Source: Flavobacterium sp.
GTDB taxonomy: Bacteria; Bacteroidota; Bacteroidia; Flavobacteriales; Flavobacteriaceae
Assembly (NCBI GenBank): GCA_030150335.1
Contig: JASLGC010000055.1
Location: 1-5,809, forward strand
Direction of reading: 5' to 3'
DNA: 5,809 bases
Shown here: one piece after another, positions 1-5,809 of the stretch
Layout of the letters: each line of letters begins with the position of its first letter
Numbering within the stretch: the stretch's first letter is position 1
Position numbers and translations under genes: made by a program
Notes under the pieces: model-generated
What the model was told of the DNA's origin: nothing
Seen by the model: the letters and a program-made list of their open reading frames with translations, nothing else
Databases searched by the model: none

Positions 1-48
1 ATTAATTTTTTCAAATGTATATCCACTAATTGTTAAAACTCGTAACAT
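1..48 (-). CDS. Possible 5' end of another leftward gene (partial, unidentified)
   Basis: An ATG at 48 opens a minus-strand frame that stays open to the left edge, giving MLRVLTISGYTFEKIN. An AAGAGG stretch lies eight bases upstream (60-55). A second in-frame ATG at 96 would add 16 residues (MLKVVSFYWECSKRLF); the first in-frame stop upstream is at 108-106. Sixteen to 32 open codons could easily be chance, no signal peptide or motif can be judged, and I do not recognise the product. The orientation fits a spacer holding a terminator followed by a new leftward unit. Confidence 0.3.
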   Translation of the reverse strand, partial: MLRVLTISGYTFEKIN

Positions 49-232
49 AAACAACCTCTTACTACACTCCCAATAAAAAGAAACAACCTTTAACATGAAA
101 TATTCTTAAAACAGAAAGTATAAGTAATTCCCCTCAAAAAAACATTAATTTCACATTTACCTAATAACTTCTAATTCGAAAAAACACTCCTCTTTAATAG
201 ATATAATTATATTTTACAACTAAAGCGTGTCC

Positions 233-247
233 TAATCTGACAGACTA
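233..247. repeat. 15-bp near-palindrome (possible operator)
   Basis: The sequence TAATCTGACAGACTA has arms TAnTCTG and CAGAnTA around a central A, with one mismatched pair. It lies in the spacer about 140-190 bp upstream of a possible leftward gene start. The size and symmetry suit a dimeric regulator, but nothing identifies one and chance cannot be excluded. Confidence 0.2.
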
Positions 248-370
248 AATCTCACAAATACTAAAAGTACATTGCCAGTAGGCTCCACTATCTCCTAATA
301 AAATAGAACTCACTAAAGACACGAGAATAATAATCTATTAATAAAAGAAGTTTTTAATAGCCAGACATGT

Positions 371-396
371 AAGAATAATACTTAGAAGTATTTCTT
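371..396. repeat. Imperfect AT-rich inverted repeat
   Basis: AATACTT (377-383) and AAGTATT (386-392) are reverse complements around AG. With a 2-nt bulge the pairing extends outward through AAGAA (371-375) and TTCTT (392-396). No U-tract follows on either strand, so this is not a typical terminator. It could be a protein-binding site or a chance AT-rich structure. Confidence 0.35.
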
Positions 397-419
397 AAAT
401 TATTTGAAGATTTTTTTTA

Positions 420-452
420 AAAAAGAGAGTGTCTTTTTGACACCCTCTTTTT
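420..452 (-). terminator. Intrinsic terminator of the minus-strand gene cluster
   Basis: Arms 452-439 and 433-420 pair over 14 bp around a 5-nt loop (438-434). In the minus-strand RNA the stem is unbroken, with one G-U wobble, and its GC-rich core GAGGGUGUC sits next to the loop. The 3' arm ends in six U (424-419). On the plus strand the same bases leave one A-C mismatch, so the leftward direction is favoured. It lies about 100 bp beyond the stop of the PorE-like gene. Because the 5' arm begins with A5, some termination of rightward transcripts is also possible. Confidence 0.88.
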
Positions 453-550
453 GGCTAATACTGTGCTTTTACATCTCTCAGCAAGATGGTTCGAAAAAAA
501 ATGTTTTGTTGTTTTGAATATCGTCTTAACTAAGATATAATTGATTTATA

Positions 551-2518
551 TTAAAGTTCTAAAACGATGAATTCACTACGGCGATTTAGTTGATGCTCTT
601 CAGCACTACAAGGAACTCCATTGCTACAACTATTTAACAACTTAGTCTCTCCGTATCCTTTTCCTGTGATTCTATTCGAATCTATTCCTTGATTTATAAG
701 CCACTGAACGGTTGATTTAGCTCGTCTTTCTGACAATTTTAAATTATACGAATCTTTACCTCTACTATCTGTATGTGAACGAACATCAATTTTCATTGTA
801 GGATATTCCTTCATCACTTCAGCAATTTTAATCAATTCAATAGCTGCATTGTCACGAATATTTGATTTATCAAAATCAAAATAGATAGGTTCTAATTTTA
901 ATTTTTTAAATAAATCATCATTAACAGTAACAGGTATTTCTATTTTTTCCATACTTAAGTTTAGCTTTTTTACCCCAGTTTTATAATCTGTTGTAAAAAA
1001 CATCTCTATAGTATTATATTTTTCTTTCTCTACTTTAATACGGAATTTTAGACCACAATCTAAATTTTCTTTTTTATAATATCCATTAGCATCGGTATAA
1101 AGTGTATCTGCATTTTTATAAAGAGCATCATAAATAATAACAATACTATTAGCTAAAACTTCTTGTGTATTCTTATCAAATACAACACCCTCTACAGCTT
1201 GTTTACATGGTTTTTCACTGAAAAAATAAATATCATCTCCGCCTACTCCGCCTGTTCTATTTGAACTTACGAATCCTTTACTATTTTTACCACTTATATA
1301 GAACCCAAAATCATCAAAGCTACTATTAATAGGTGTCCCCATATTTGTAACTGTTCCAAAAGTACCATCTACATTAATTTTAGATACAAATACATCTAAT
1401 CCTCCTAACCCTGGATGACCATCTGATGAAAAAAACAACAGATTATCATTCGATATAAATGGGAAAGTCTCACGACCGGAGGTATTTATCTTTCCTCCTA
1501 AATTCTCAGGTATTCCAAATTCTCCATTTTCATAAATCCCTACTCTAAAAATATCTGACTCCCCCTTTGTGCCTTTTCGATCAGAAACAAAATATAGCCA
1601 TTTTTCATCTGGAGATAATGCAGGATGAGCTGTATTAAATTCATCTGAATTAAATGATAGTTCTACTAAGTTCTCCCATTTACCAGATTCTGATAAAGTA
1701 GCTTTATATAACTTTAATAAAGATGAGTGATCTTTATTGTATCTCTTTTTTCCACTTTGTTTTGAATTATTACGTGTAAAATACATCGTTTTACCATCCT
1801 TTGTAAAAACAGCTGTTGCATCATTCACACGAGAGTCTAATTCTTTTGAAAACAATTCAGGTTCGCTAAATGTTCCGTCTTCATTAATTTTTGTTGCAAA
1901 CAAACTTGTAAAACTCTCATTTGTCCATTCATGTATTTGACTATTTGACTGCTTCTCAGTTTGACGAGCTGACGTATAAATCAATTGGCTTCCTAAAAGT
2001 GTAGCTCCATAATCAGAATATTTTGAATTAATATCAATCGCTTTCAAATTATAGCGATCTTCTTGATTTTCAATCTGCTGTAAATACCCTTTATTTTCTT
2101 CAAATAACTTAGCTCTTGAATCATCCTTTTCTAAAGCTACAAACTGCTGCATTACTTCATTTGCTTTGCTGTAATTTTCAACTGCTTTCAACGTCTGTGC
2201 ATATCTGTAGTAATATTCTGAAGAAATAGCCTTTTGTCCTTTGCCTGAATATTCTCCTTCAAACAATTCGTAATACCATTTGTTAGCATCAACTAATCGT
2301 CCATTAAAATAGTTTGCATCTGCAAGTTTTTCTAACATAGATGCGTTTGTATATCCTTTATTAGCAATGCGCTCATAAATTTTTATAGCATCAATATAAG
2401 CAAGCTTATCATACTCTTTCTCGGCTCTTTTTTCTGCTACTTTCTGAGCGTATCCTTGAATACCAACTCCTAAAAACAACAACGCAAAAAAACCCTTTTT
2501 AATTATTTGTTTTCTCAT
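551..2518 (-). CDS. PorE-like OmpA family protein (TPR, PD40 propeller, CRD-like, OmpA C-terminal domain)
   Basis: The 655-aa product starts at ATG 2518 with a signal peptide ending GYA|QK (after residue 24). No lipobox Cys is present, so it is probably a soluble periplasmic protein. Residues 28-150 are helical TPR-like repeats. Residues 160-435 hold PD40/WD40-type propeller blades (HPALSPDEKWLYFVSD from 298, TFPFISNDNLLFFSSDG from 351, FGFYISGKNSKGFVSSN from 404). Residues 438-525 look like a carboxypeptidase-regulatory-like fold (VEGVVFDKNTQEVLANSIV). Residues 540-655 are the OmpA C-terminal domain: IYFDFDKSNI (545-554), HTDSRG (582-587), LSERRA (595-600) and NRRSEF. D584 and R599 match in spacing the Asp/Arg pair of E. 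coli OmpA that binds diaminopimelate in peptidoglycan. The same domain order is known for P. gingivalis PorE, which links the T9SS outer-membrane ring to peptidoglycan, although PorE is a lipoprotein. Placed 12 bp after the SprF-like gene, it likely anchors that protein. Confidence 0.93.
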   Translation of the reverse strand: MRKQIIKKGFFALLFLGVGIQGYAQKVAEKRAEKEYDKLAYIDAIKIYERIANKGYTNASMLEKLADANYFNGRLVDANKWYYELFEGEYSGKGQKAISSEYYYRYAQTLKAVENYSKANEVMQQFVALEKDDSRAKLFEENKGYLQQIENQEDRYNLKAIDINSKYSDYGATLLGSQLIYTSARQTEKQSNSQIHEWTNESFTSLFATKINEDGTFSEPELFSKELDSRVNDATAVFTKDGKTMYFTRNNSKQSGKKRYNKDHSSLLKLYKATLSESGKWENLVELSFNSDEFNTAHPALSPDEKWLYFVSDRKGTKGESDIFRVGIYENGEFGIPENLGGKINTSGRETFPFISNDNLLFFSSDGHPGLGGLDVFVSKINVDGTFGTVTNMGTPINSSFDDFGFYISGKNSKGFVSSNRTGGVGGDDIYFFSEKPCKQAVEGVVFDKNTQEVLANSIVIIYDALYKNADTLYTDANGYYKKENLDCGLKFRIKVEKEKYNTIEMFFTTDYKTGVKKLNLSMEKIEIPVTVNDDLFKKLKLEPIYFDFDKSNIRDNAAIELIKIAEVMKEYPTMKIDVRSHTDSRGKDSYNLKLSERRAKSTVQWLINQGIDSNRITGKGYGETKLLNSCSNGVPCSAEEHQLNRRSEFIVLEL

Positions 2519-2530
2519 ACTATAAATCTT

Positions 2531-3463
2531 TTAGAAGAATCGAGGTGCATTAATTTTACTATTGCGTTTAAATAATTCAAATCGCAAAAATATTTCATGT
2601 GATCCAGAATTATATCTAGCTAGCTTAGTCGTTTCTGCATCATATGCATAACCTATAAACAACTCATCATTAATTTGAAATCCAGCTAAAGCACTCACTG
2701 AAGCATCCCAACGATAAGCACCACCTAAAGTAAACTTATCTACAATTAAAAAGTTAGCTGTTAAGTCTACTTGAAGGGGTGCTCCTTCAACTGCTTTTGC
2801 TAAGAAAGCTGGTTTAAATTTCAAATTTTCACTCAAATCAAAAACATGTCCTCCGATTAAATAATAATGTGCTTTTTGACGCATTGTTCTAACGTCATTA
2901 TCATCATAACGATCTGTTGTCAGAAAATTAGGAATAGAAAATCCTATATATGATTTATCTGAATACAGATAAATTCCAGCGCCTAAATTAGGTGAAAACT
3001 TATTATTTATATTTTCTTGAGATACAGGATCTGTTGTGTTATGGATATGTAATTTCGTATAGTCTACATCTAATAAATTAGCGGTTCCCTTTAATCCAAA
3101 AGCTAATTTATAATCAACATTTAAATCAACAGCATACGATAAATCAACTGAAATATTATTTTCATCCATTGCTCCTAAACGGTCATTTGTAAACTGTACG
3201 CCTAAACCTATGCCGCTTTCTCCTAATGGTGTTGATACTGAAACATTTGCTGTTTTTGGTGCTCCATCTAAACCTACCCATTGGGTTCTATACATCCCAA
3301 ACACACTAAACCCTCCCCTTGATCCAGCATAAGCGGGATTCACATTACTGGTATTATACATATATTGTGTAAACTGAGGATCTTGTTGTGCATGTGCATA
3401 AGTGAAACAACCTACTATTAGTAAGCCGATTCCTATCTTCTTAATTTTATCTTGAATATTCAT
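2531..3463 (-). CDS. PorP/SprF family type IX secretion system outer-membrane protein
   Basis: The product is 310 aa, the usual size for the family. The start is ATG 3463; a TTG directly before it (3466) would add one residue and is not needed. A signal peptide precedes AHA|QQ (cleavage after residue 25). The mature N-terminus has the family hallmarks DPQFTQYMYN (28-37) and NPAYAGS (42-48), then RTQWVGLDGAPKT (59-71). Alternating beta-strand segments follow, with SGSHEIFLRF near the C-terminus (286-295). These are outer-membrane beta-barrel proteins. SprF is needed for secretion of the type B adhesin SprB in F. johnsoniae, and PorP belongs to the P. gingivalis T9SS trans-envelope complex. Genomes usually carry many paralogues, each next to its type B cargo, so this copy most likely serves the gene just upstream. 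The 12-bp gaps on both sides imply an operon. The family call is firm; equivalence to SprF itself is not claimed. Confidence 0.95.
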   Translation of the reverse strand: MNIQDKIKKIGIGLLIVGCFTYAHAQQDPQFTQYMYNTSNVNPAYAGSRGGFSVFGMYRTQWVGLDGAPKTANVSVSTPLGESGIGLGVQFTNDRLGAMDENNISVDLSYAVDLNVDYKLAFGLKGTANLLDVDYTKLHIHNTTDPVSQENINNKFSPNLGAGIYLYSDKSYIGFSIPNFLTTDRYDDNDVRTMRQKAHYYLIGGHVFDLSENLKFKPAFLAKAVEGAPLQVDLTANFLIVDKFTLGGAYRWDASVSALAGFQINDELFIGYAYDAETTKLARYNSGSHEIFLRFELFKRNSKINAPRFF

Positions 3464-3475
3464 CAATTCTTTTTC

Positions 3476-4762
3476 TTAGTTACTTTCTAAATGCAGATAA
3501 CCTGATTTCTTAATCATACGTGTACCTTTAACATCTTTGTACTCATATGTTACAATATAAAAATATGTCCCTGTTGGTAGTTTCTCATTTTTATTTATAG
3601 TAACACGCCCTTCTGAATAACCACGAAAAACGTTTCCATTACTATCATAATTTTTCGTTTCATAAACTCTTACACCCCAACGGTTGTATATCTCTACTGT
3701 ATTATTTGGGAACCTATTGATATTATCAATAATGAAATAATCATTTTTCCCATCTCCATCAGGAGTTACCAAGTTGTAGATAACAACATCTCCATCTAAT
3801 AGCCAATCTGTTTCAACTGTTGCTAAAGTGAAAAAACCGTACCCCTTAACAGAAGTAGCTGTTGTAATTTCTTTAGCTTCTAAATCGACAACTCCTCCTT
3901 CATCAACCCATAGTTGCTCCTTCTTATCCCAACGAACAATGTGTAATTCTTTTTCTGGATTATCTAATAGTTCTTTTGGAGTAGTACGTTCGTCCCAACT
4001 CAAAGTAAGCATTATATCTCCCTTACTATTATCAGTACCCTTATTAATAATCCAGTATTCGCGTTCGTCTAACAAGTTGATTACCCCAGATTTTGCCGAA
4101 TGTGATCTAAAGAAATTTTTATCATCTAATAAATATTTCCCTTCATAGATATCTTTTACATTTTCTGGTGTACTTATTCGAGCATAACGGTAAAGTCCTT
4201 TATCTCCTTTTGGAAACTGGAATTCTTCATTCCCTATTTTTTCAACAAATCCCTCTGCATGACTTACATCTGTTGGAGTTAATGCTTTAGCTCCTTGATG
4301 AAAAGACAGCATACCTTGTAGTGAATCCACTTTTATTATTCCATTTTTAAAAACTACTGAACCATTTACATCCATATTGTTTTTTAAATCGAATGCCATA
4401 ATAGATTCTGAATTATTCAACTCTACATTATAAAATTCTGAAAAAGAATTCCCAGAAATAATCTGCTTTCCTTGTTCTTCATAGCGAGTAAAAACAGCTT
4501 TTGACCCCTTTGATTCTTTACTGTGAGTATAAATGTTATCGTTATTAAAATTTCCATAATAATAAACTGTTCCATCATTTTTCATACTTCCTAAACTTGT
4601 ATTATCAAAATCATAAATCATAGAAACAACCCCTCCATCCGAAACAGAAGCAATTCCTTTATTTACAATTACTTGATTATTTACCACACCTTGTGCTAGT
4701 ACAGCATTAGGAATTATTACTCCAATTAAAAGAACTAATTGAAATACCTTTTTTGATTGCAT
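3476..4762 (-). CDS. Secreted protein with T9SS type B (gliding-motility-associated) C-terminal sorting domain
   Basis: The 428-aa product starts at ATG 4762. This start gives a signal peptide of basic residues (QSKK), a hydrophobic core, and a VLA|QG cleavage site after residue 23. Residues 24-165 are probably beta-rich and not recognised. Residues 170-320 resemble the segment often found before type B domains in flavobacterial proteins (FQFPKGDKGLYRYARIS near 181, REYWIINKG near 234, MLTLSWDE near 251). Residues 326-426 match the gliding-motility C-terminal domain: NLVTPDGDGKND (330-341), FPNNTVEIYNRWG (351-363), LPTGTYFYIV (395-404) and KKSGYLHLE at the end. In this family the domain directs export through the T9SS; F. 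johnsoniae SprB carries one and needs SprF. The SprF-like gene starts 12 bp downstream, which suggests a dedicated exporter partner. The protein is small for a type B adhesin, so a role as anchor or adaptor for the preceding collagen-like protein is possible but inferred. A longer start at TTG 4807 is possible but unlikely. Confidence 0.9.
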   Translation of the reverse strand: MQSKKVFQLVLLIGVIIPNAVLAQGVVNNQVIVNKGIASVSDGGVVSMIYDFDNTSLGSMKNDGTVYYYGNFNNDNIYTHSKESKGSKAVFTRYEEQGKQIISGNSFSEFYNVELNNSESIMAFDLKNNMDVNGSVVFKNGIIKVDSLQGMLSFHQGAKALTPTDVSHAEGFVEKIGNEEFQFPKGDKGLYRYARISTPENVKDIYEGKYLLDDKNFFRSHSAKSGVINLLDEREYWIINKGTDNSKGDIMLTLSWDERTTPKELLDNPEKELHIVRWDKKEQLWVDEGGVVDLEAKEITTATSVKGYGFFTLATVETDWLLDGDVVIYNLVTPDGDGKNDYFIIDNINRFPNNTVEIYNRWGVRVYETKNYDSNGNVFRGYSEGRVTINKNEKLPTGTYFYIVTYEYKDVKGTRMIKKSGYLHLESN

Positions 4763-4776
4763 AACTTTTTTTTTTT
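4763..4776 (-). promoter_or_regulatory. A-tract leader ahead of the type B cargo gene start
   Basis: On the coding strand a run of 11 A (4776-4766) is followed by GTT and then the ATG at 4762. No Shine-Dalgarno-like sequence is present. A-rich leaders are usual in Bacteroidota, and this one supports ATG 4762 as the start. The two upstream in-frame starts, TTG 4807 and ATG 4786, would put the A-run inside the coding region and would place 15 or 8 extra residues before an otherwise normal signal peptide. The run is long enough to be prone to length change or sequencing error. Confidence 0.5.
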
Positions 4777-4818
4777 GAAATTGCATTAGTTCCCAAGACT
4801 CACACAATAGCTTATTTA

Positions 4819-5809
4819 TTATTTTACTACAAACACAATATTGATATAAGATTTTGAAGTAGCTCTACCGATAACTTCGTATGATAATAGGCCTTCAGAA
4901 TTAATACTTAACATATCAAATACCTCATTATCATAGTAAGTGATATAATATTCAAGGTCCTCTTTTCCAAAAGTTGGAACTTTTCCAGTAGAACCTTCAC
5001 TAGAAATTAATCCAGGAGCTCCTGTTCCTCCAAATTGTTCCAAATATTTAGCATGTAAATCCACATTAAAACTCCCATTTTTTGTTGTATCAAAAATAAT
5101 GGAAGGCATATAGAATACTTTAGGCATAGTAGCTTTAACTGTTTTCAAAACACCTTTACTATCTGCTACTACAACATTATCTGCAATACTTCCTGGCTGT
5201 AATCCTGCTATTGCTAATGTATTAGTTTCGTTAGTTGTAATAATAGTTGATTTAATTAACTCTCCACCTAATTGAATATTGTCGCCTGTCTTTGTTAATC
5301 CATTATCAGCTTTCACTAAAGCAGAAACTATATAAGGATCACTAGCACTTCCATTACCTTTCACAGAAATTCCGCTTCCTTCCTTAGTTACTCCTCCAAT
5401 TCCATCAGCTCCTTTTAATCCTGCTAATTGCTCTGGAGTAAAGTCTGTATACTCAAATGTTTTACCATTCTCTCCTTTTGGTCCAGTTATTGCTTCAATG
5501 AATGCAGATTCGTCTTTACCATCATTTCCTGGTAGACTTTGCCAAACTTCTAATGCAGTTTTTCCATCTGCTCCTTGAGCTCCTATTAAGCTAACCAACC
5601 ATTCGTTTTCTGTTCCTGTGAATCCTTTTTCAGTTGCTACTTCATATGCTGATTTCCCATTATCTCCTTTTGGTCCAGTTATTGCTTCAATGAATGCAGA
5701 TCCGTCTTTACCATCATTTCCTGGTAGACTTTGCCAAACTTCTAATGCAGTTTTTCCGTCTGCTCCTTGAGCTCCTATTAAGCTAACCAACCATTCGTTT
5801 TCTGTTCCT
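4819..5809 (-). CDS. Collagen-like tandem-repeat surface protein, 3' part (5' end outside window)
   Basis: The frame is open to the right edge, so this is the C-terminal 329 residues of a longer protein. The first possible start inside (TTG at 5790) lies within a repeat and is not a real start: the preceding codons give GTENEW, exactly as in the next repeat copy. Visible residues 1-136 are Gly-rich, with short runs of three Gly-X-Y triplets (GPKGDNGKS, GAQGADGKT, GNDGKDGSA, GLKGADGIG) between non-collagen stretches such as GKSAYEVATEKGFTGTENEW. Residues 144-182 form a linker including NGLTKTGDNIQLGG. Residues 231-329 form a separate, apparently beta-rich C-terminal domain ending NIVFVVK. From memory, such repeats occur in bacterial collagen-like and tail-fibre-like proteins. 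No type A or type B T9SS sorting signature is seen at the C-terminus. Role as a surface fibre or adhesin is inferred from composition and from the T9SS-type genes that follow after 56 bp. Confidence 0.85.
   Translation of the reverse strand, partial: GTENEWLVSLIGAQGADGKTALEVWQSLPGNDGKDGSAFIEAITGPKGDNGKSAYEVATEKGFTGTENEWLVSLIGAQGADGKTALEVWQSLPGNDGKDESAFIEAITGPKGENGKTFEYTDFTPEQLAGLKGADGIGGVTKEGSGISVKGNGSASDPYIVSALVKADNGLTKTGDNIQLGGELIKSTIITTNETNTLAIAGLQPGSIADNVVVADSKGVLKTVKATMPKVFYMPSIIFDTTKNGSFNVDLHAKYLEQFGGTGAPGLISSEGSTGKVPTFGKEDLEYYITYYDNEVFDMLSINSEGLLSYEVIGRATSKSYINIVFVVK
5471..5809 (-). repeat. 192-bp (64-aa) tandem repeat in the collagen-like gene
   Basis: Bases 5471-5617 and 5663-5809 are copies offset by 192 bp. 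By eye they match at 145 of 147 positions, differing only at 5510/5702 and 5566/5758. The first difference changes Gly to Glu in the left copy and the second is silent. The 45 bp between the copies (5618-5662) complete the unit. Similarity fades to the left of about 5461. The right-hand copy runs into the window edge, so more copies probably follow. Such near identity implies recent duplication or homogenisation. Confidence 0.93.

Larger units (their letters stand above)
49..419. other. AT-rich intergenic spacer without a recognisable gene
   Basis: No open frame of useful length is present on either strand between the terminator and position 96. I looked for the Bacteroidota -7 motif TAnnTTTG on both strands and found no convincing site here. 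The region contains two small inverted repeats (233-247 and 371-396) and probably the promoter of a gene continuing leftward beyond the edge, but the promoter itself cannot be pinpointed. Confidence 0.6.

Noticed and set aside
12..19. Minus-strand TACATTTG, matching the Bacteroidota -7 promoter motif TAnnTTTG
   Set aside because: No TTG is found at the right distance upstream, and it falls inside the possible leftward coding frame; one 4-base-constrained match is expected by chance in AT-rich DNA.
2..76. Plus-strand frame ending in TAA at 74-76, a possible 3' end of a rightward gene
   Set aside because: Only 24 codons are visible, with no recognisable C-terminus, and no terminator hairpin follows nearby.
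1737..1940. 67-codon open frame on the plus strand
   Set aside because: It lies wholly inside and antisense to the PorE-like gene, whose protein is clearly real, and its translation shows no recognisable features.
3828..4148. 106-codon open frame on the plus strand
   Set aside because: It is antisense to the type B cargo gene, is Ser-rich from reversed codons, and has no recognisable domain or signal.
4763..4818. Terminator or internal promoter between the collagen-like and type B genes
   Set aside because: The 56 bp show no stable inverted repeat and no TAnnTTTG motif, so co-transcription is more likely.
5788..5790. TTG as the start of the collagen-like gene
   Set aside because: The same frame continues upstream to the window edge with the repeat sequence GTENEW, so the true start lies outside.
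5471..5809. CRISPR-like or intergenic repeat array
   Set aside because: The repeats are in frame, encode Gly-rich protein units and are separated by coding sequence, not by unique spacers.

Overview
The window looks like a flavobacterial (Bacteroidota, class Flavobacteriia) chromosome segment. The DNA is AT-rich, and the starts have A-rich leaders rather than Shine-Dalgarno sites. Three genes in a row belong to families tied to the Bacteroidota type IX secretion system (T9SS). The genus cannot be fixed from the sequence; a Myroides- or Flavobacterium-like organism is a guess.

All four clear genes lie on the minus strand and read right to left as one tight cluster. (1) 5809-4819 is the 3' part of a gene for a collagen-like, tandem-repeat surface protein; its start lies beyond the right edge. 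(2) 4762-3476, after a 56-bp gap, encodes a 428-aa secreted protein ending in a T9SS type B (gliding-motility-associated) C-terminal sorting domain. (3) 3463-2531, after a 12-bp gap, encodes a PorP/SprF-family outer-membrane protein. (4) 2518-551, after another 12-bp gap, encodes a 655-aa PorE-like periplasmic protein with TPR, PD40 beta-propeller, carboxypeptidase-regulatory-like and OmpA peptidoglycan-binding domains. A strong intrinsic terminator (452-420) closes the unit about 100 bp after the last stop. No promoter for the unit is visible, so it is probably upstream of the window.

Positions 1-419 are an AT-rich spacer. It contains two small inverted repeats and, at the very left edge, a possible start of another leftward gene that runs out of the window.

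Working model (inference): the SprF-like protein and the PorE-like protein form a dedicated outer-membrane/peptidoglycan module that exports and holds the type B cargo. The collagen-like repeat protein would be a partner displayed at the surface. Each family except the collagen-like protein is well known. The less described part is the pairing of a collagen-like repeat protein, which has no recognisable T9SS signal at its C-terminus, with a small type B protein and its own SprF/PorE-like pair. The 192-bp repeats in that protein are nearly identical at the DNA level, so its length may vary between strains.
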